Assembly: GCF_000278725.1 (NCBI RefSeq)
Contig: NZ_ALCA01000058.1
Location: 1 to 8,827 of the forward strand
Direction of reading: 5' to 3'
Origin: Actinomyces sp. ICM47
Lineage (GTDB): Bacteria > Actinomycetota > Actinomycetes > Actinomycetales > Actinomycetaceae
Length of the DNA: 8,827 bases
Positions 5,660-8,827 of the stretch are shown piece after piece. Numbering within the stretch: position 1 is the stretch's first letter; each line of letters starts with the position of its first letter. Both the position numbers and the translations under genes were made by a program. Under the pieces are notes generated by a model. It made no database searches and was not told the origin of the DNA. It saw only the letters and a list, made by a program, of their open reading frames with translations.

Positions 5660-8600
5660 ATGGGAACGAGTCGAGCGCGCGCAGGACACGCGCGGCACAC
5701 GCGAACAGGGTTCCTGACCCGCGCACTGGCCGCGCTGGCCGTCGCTGCTACCGCCGCCGGAACGATTGTCGCAACCCAGGTCACCACCCCCGAGGCGGCC
5801 CAGGCCGCCCAGGAGCCCGCCGCCGCCGGTATCGAGGTTGGTCCCGTTCGTGCGAGCATGGGAACCGGCATTGTCAATGAGTCCGAGACGGACACGACCA
5901 CCAGCCTTCCCGACAACTTCATTCGCTACGGCATCGTGCCTGGAATGTCGGAGACCCCTTTCTCTCGTGCCGGCATCAATGGCGGCAAGCCAATCACTGA
6001 CAACAAGCCTGTTCGTACCCAGCTGGGTGGTACATTCGCCAAGAACAACGACCTGTGGACCTACATCACCCGCGGTCATCCCTGGAAGTGGGACACACAG
6101 GGAGGCACGCCGACACCAGGCACCAGCGAAGCGTGGATGAACGACCACGGCAAGATGTGGGACAACGGCGGTGACGCCAAGCTGTGGGCGAACGGCCAGA
6201 GTGCCATCGGCTTCAAGCCGAATGATCCGGGCACCGTCCAGCCGGGCGAGACCTTCCTGCTCGGCGCCATCCGCCATAACAACCTGCCGATCCGTGGAGG
6301 TAAAAATGTCAAGCAGTTCCTGCACTCGAGCCTGAATATCACGCTCCCCGACCTGCTCGGTGGAACGCCCGAGAGCTTTCCCTTTGTTAACCAGGAAACC
6401 TACAACACGCTCTCTTCGACGATCATCTACCGCAAGGGTGGTGCCTACGTGAAGACTGAGGCGCAGCCTGGCACGGGTACGTGCTCGACATACTTCGGTA
6501 TTAACGGCTGGCCTGCGAATCAGCAACTCAACGGAAAGTGGCCTCGTGACCTAGTCCTTGATGGGTCGTATGGTGTGCCCAAGGACACGGCCAATGGCGA
6601 GTTCATTGGTCCTGCCTACGAGCCGGACCTGGTTGATGCGAGCGATCCCTCAAAGGGCTACGTCAATAAGCCCGAGAGCCAGTCCGGACGCATGTACTGC
6701 GTCAAGTACGTGGGCGAGGGAAACGGCGACTACGACTTGTACAGCCAGTACTACAATGCTGGCGCGGGTCAGCCCTATAGCACGCTGGACACGAACAAGC
6801 CTGAGATTCTGCCGCGTACGTGGCCCGGTGCCAAGGGGAACGTCAACGAGAACCCCTACGTCTGGGACAACGTGAAGCTGCAGAAGACGACGTCGGACCA
6901 GACCTTCACGAAGAACGGACGCACCTACCGCCTGCAGCTCTGGGGATTCACTCCCGCGAACAACCCCAGGACGCTCATTACATCGGATAACATCAACAGC
7001 ATCCCGACCGCCGACTGCCCGGCGACGCCCCCAGCGGACGCCAAGCGCACTGACACCTTCGTGACGCAGGAACTCTCGGTCAACTACGGCTGCCTCTACG
7101 GCGTCATCACCGAGGAACGAAGCGTGCGCATCGTGAAGTCCGTCGAGGACCCCTCGAGCATGTACCCGACGATCCCCGCCGCCAACTTCGCGGTGGAGAC
7201 CGGTGACAACTGGCACGACAACACTGCCCGCACCCCGGCGACGACCGGCACCGTGACCGTCACGAAGCCCACGGCCTCGTCCGCCCCGGCCAAGACCTCG
7301 TACATCTCCGCAGCCGACCCGGCCGCGAGCCTGACCCCCACCGGCTTCGGTGCGGCAAACGCAAAGTACGACTCGACCTTCATCCCCTTCGAAGTCGGTA
7401 ACTCCGACTTCACCATCACGGAGAAGGACATCAGCACCGGCGGCGACGACAAGTGGAACCTCAAAGACATCCAATGCGTCAACGGCATCGGTGAAGACGT
7501 CGCCGTGACCCGCACCGAGCGCGGCGTCAACTTCAAGAACGTCGGCGGCGCAGCGTCCAACGAGGCAGCCCCCATCACCTGTACGTTCGTCAACGAGTAC
7601 CAGTCCCCCGACCTGCACGTCGCGAAGACCATCGAGGTGAACGGCGGTGCCAACGGTGCCACCAGCTTCACCGTGGACTACAAGATCGTCGCCACCAACG
7701 ACGGCACGCTCGCCGCCAACACCGGCAAGCTCACTGACAAGCCCGACTTCGCGAAGGGCCTGGAGATCCAGTCCGCGAAGATCGCCGAGACCCAGGCGGG
7801 CCTGGACACCGCGTCCGACGCCACCGCCACGGACGGCGTCTACACGCTGACCGACGGTGTCGATCTGGCTGCCGGAGCCTCCAAGGAATACTGGATCCGC
7901 TTCGCGGTCACCCGTAACCCCGCGGCAACCGGCTACAACGAGGCCGACCTGGCCTGTGCCGTCGATGGAAATGGTGTACGCGTCCCCGGCAAGGGCCTCT
8001 TCAACGAGGTTTTGGTCGATGACCGTAAGGACAGCGACGGCGACTACAACAACAAGGATTGTGGCCCGACCGTCCCCCACGACTTCGTCGTGCTCAAGGC
8101 CGGTACCCAGAACATGGGCGCCACGTTCACCGATCCGACGAACCAGTACACCTACGGCGACAACAACGACGCGATGTACCCCCTCAAGGGCGCAGAGTTC
8201 GCGATCTACAACGCCAACCCCAACACGGACGCCAACGCCACCGTGGTCAAGACCCTGACCCAGGCCACCGCGACCGACGGATACTACTGGAGCGTGGGCG
8301 ACCTCAATATCGACACCCCCTACTGGCTGGTCGAAACCAAGGCCCCCGCAGGACACTCCCTCCTGCCCCAGCCCCTCGAGTTCAAGCTGACGACCGCCCG
8401 AGCCGACGGCTCCGGAACGACGGTTGAACTCGCGGCCGACGCAACCGACGCGGCCAAGTGGGCAAAGGGTGCCGCCCAGGCCTTCTCCTCCGAACTGAAC
8501 ACTAACTCCGTGGAGCAGGGCTTCGTCATCGACGGCACCAACAAGGCCACCCTGGTCGTCAAGGACACCGAGGTTGGCGAGCTGCCCAAGGCCGGCAGCA

Positions 8601-8698
8601 CCGGAATCTTCCCCTACATCGGCGTCGCAACGGCGCTCATGTGCGGGGCGATGGTGATGACCGTGGTCACCACCAAGAGGCGCAAGGCATACGCCTGA
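5660..8698 (+). CDS. LPKAG-anchored fimbrial tip-type adhesin (protein B)
   Basis: Predicted sortase-anchored surface protein of 1012 residues, paralogue of protein A. The signal peptide has a long basic n-region, a hydrophobic core (about 22-38) and a likely cut after AQA (residue 49), leaving AQEPA as in A. The N-terminal region (50-490) matches no domain I recognise, with conserved blocks AIGFKPNDPGTV (182-193) and CLYGVITEERSVRI (478-491). A prealbumin-like domain follows (about 490-648, WNLKDIQCVNG to CTFVNEY), then a DUF11-like domain (649-805) ending in an acidic DSDGDYNNKDCG loop. Next is a SpaA/CNA-B-like domain (806-974) with E-box WLVETKAPAG; Lys813, Glu892 and Asp969 could form an isopeptide bond. 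LPKAG (975-979), a membrane segment (983-1005) and tail KRRKAYA end the protein. It sits 82 bases before another secreted-protein start, as tip adhesins sit before shaft pilins in Actinomyces. Codon use is more mixed in the first 390 codons than in the rest. Confidence 0.9.
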   Translation: MGTSRARAGHARHTRTGFLTRALAALAVAATAAGTIVATQVTTPEAAQAAQEPAAAGIEVGPVRASMGTGIVNESETDTTTSLPDNFIRYGIVPGMSETPFSRAGINGGKPITDNKPVRTQLGGTFAKNNDLWTYITRGHPWKWDTQGGTPTPGTSEAWMNDHGKMWDNGGDAKLWANGQSAIGFKPNDPGTVQPGETFLLGAIRHNNLPIRGGKNVKQFLHSSLNITLPDLLGGTPESFPFVNQETYNTLSSTIIYRKGGAYVKTEAQPGTGTCSTYFGINGWPANQQLNGKWPRDLVLDGSYGVPKDTANGEFIGPAYEPDLVDASDPSKGYVNKPESQSGRMYCVKYVGEGNGDYDLYSQYYNAGAGQPYSTLDTNKPEILPRTWPGAKGNVNENPYVWDNVKLQKTTSDQTFTKNGRTYRLQLWGFTPANNPRTLITSDNINSIPTADCPATPPADAKRTDTFVTQELSVNYGCLYGVITEERSVRIVKSVEDPSSMYPTIPAANFAVETGDNWHDNTARTPATTGTVTVTKPTASSAPAKTSYISAADPAASLTPTGFGAANAKYDSTFIPFEVGNSDFTITEKDISTGGDDKWNLKDIQCVNGIGEDVAVTRTERGVNFKNVGGAASNEAAPITCTFVNEYQSPDLHVAKTIEVNGGANGATSFTVDYKIVATNDGTLAANTGKLTDKPDFAKGLEIQSAKIAETQAGLDTASDATATDGVYTLTDGVDLAAGASKEYWIRFAVTRNPAATGYNEADLACAVDGNGVRVPGKGLFNEVLVDDRKDSDGDYNNKDCGPTVPHDFVVLKAGTQNMGATFTDPTNQYTYGDNNDAMYPLKGAEFAIYNANPNTDANATVVKTLTQATATDGYYWSVGDLNIDTPYWLVETKAPAGHSLLPQPLEFKLTTARADGSGTTVELAADATDAAKWAKGAAQAFSSELNTNSVEQGFVIDGTNKATLVVKDTEVGELPKAGSTGIFPYIGVATALMCGAMVMTVVTTKRRKAYA

Positions 8699-8709
8699 GC
8701 CACCCATGA

Positions 8710-8730
8710 GGTCCCGTGACCACGGCGACC
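8710..8730 (+). other. Intercistronic hairpin between protein B and the next gene
   Basis: GGTCCCGT (8710-8717) can pair with ACGG plus GACC (8722-8725 and 8727-8730), giving an 8-base stem with a 4-base loop and one bulged C. It starts 12 bases after the protein B stop codon. An A-rich stretch, not a T-tract, follows, so it is probably not a full terminator. It could act as a partial terminator or as an RNA processing or stability element that makes the following gene more abundant (inference). Confidence 0.35.
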
Positions 8731-8764
8731 CACCATCAGAAAAAACTCCCGAAATCACACACAC

Positions 8765-8770
8765 AGGAGA
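8765..8770 (+). promoter_or_regulatory. Ribosome binding site of the downstream gene
   Basis: AGGAGA ends 10 bases before the ATG at 8781. It is a strong purine-rich site in an otherwise A/C-rich leader and supports 8781 as a real start. Confidence 0.7.
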
Positions 8771-8780
8771 AAGAAAACCT

Positions 8781-8827
8781 ATGAGCACCACGAAGACCCG
8801 CCGCAGCCTGAGCCTGCTCGCAGCCTT
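8781..8827 (+). CDS. Start of a secreted protein, probable shaft pilin (partial)
   Basis: Only the first 15 codons (MSTTKTRRSLSLLAA) and two bases of the next are in the window. The short basic stretch KTRR followed by a hydrophobic run is the beginning of a signal peptide. It has a good ribosome site and follows the tip-type adhesin by 82 bases on the same strand, with no obvious promoter between, so the two are likely co-transcribed. In Actinomyces fimbrial operons this position holds the major shaft pilin (FimA/FimP type), usually followed by a class C sortase. That identity rests on context alone; the visible residues cannot prove it. Confidence 0.6.
   Translation, partial: MSTTKTRRSLSLLAA

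Noticed and set aside
5380..5922. A 180-codon minus-strand frame covering the intergenic region and the start of protein B.
   Set aside because: It overlaps the signal peptide region of protein B in antisense, crosses the candidate promoters and shows no recognisable protein character in its intergenic part.
24..8698. Invertible segment with the two adhesin genes as inverted repeats.
   Set aside because: Where I aligned them by eye, identical DNA runs are only about 10-15 bases (for example AACAACCTGCCGAT), too short to support routine homologous inversion, and no recombinase gene or site is visible.
6650..8791. A 713-codon open frame on the minus strand opposite protein B.
   Set aside because: It is an antisense shadow of a C-ending, high-GC gene. 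Its translation is Gly/Val/Arg-rich with no domain, and the sense frame has a clear signal peptide, domains and sorting signal.

Overview
The window looks like a chromosomal segment from a high-GC Gram-positive actinobacterium, most likely of the Actinomyces/Schaalia group. Three things point there: the base composition and C/G-ending codons, two very large sortase-anchored surface proteins built from prealbumin-like and SpaA-like domains, and the order 'large tip-type adhesin, then a short secreted protein start', which matches Actinomyces fimbrial clusters. The genus is an inference; nothing in the window fixes it.

Layout. (1) Positions 24-3026, minus strand: a 1000-residue cell-wall-anchored adhesin (protein A) with an LPKAG sorting signal. 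(2) 3027-3436: an AT-rich control region for A, holding a candidate promoter, two dyad motifs and a hairpin that may end the upstream gene. (3) 3437-5197, minus strand: sdaA, a complete single-chain iron-sulfur L-serine dehydratase with family-unusual extra segments. (4) 5198-5659: a divergent intergenic region. Its left half is strikingly G-rich on the plus strand. Its right half is AT-rich, with two candidate promoters and several dyads. (5) 5660-8698, plus strand: a 1012-residue adhesin (protein B), a clear paralogue of A with the same domain order, the same eight ectodomain cysteines and the same LPKAG signal. (6) 8699-8780: a spacer with a hairpin. (7) From 8781: the first 15 codons of a further gene, probably the major shaft pilin, cut by the window edge.

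How it may work together. B and the gene after it look like the start of a tip-adhesin / shaft-pilin (/ class C sortase) operon. A is a second tip-type adhesin pointing the other way, with its own promoter, and could top a second pilus or be anchored alone. The downstream neighbour of A is outside the window. sdaA is a metabolic enzyme (serine to pyruvate and ammonia) lying between the paralogues, with no evident functional link. The most interesting material is the shared N-terminal half of A and B, for which I recognise no known domain, the non-standard LPKAG sorting signal, and control motifs shared by the two adhesin genes. I see no RNA gene, CRISPR array, insertion sequence or phage gene.
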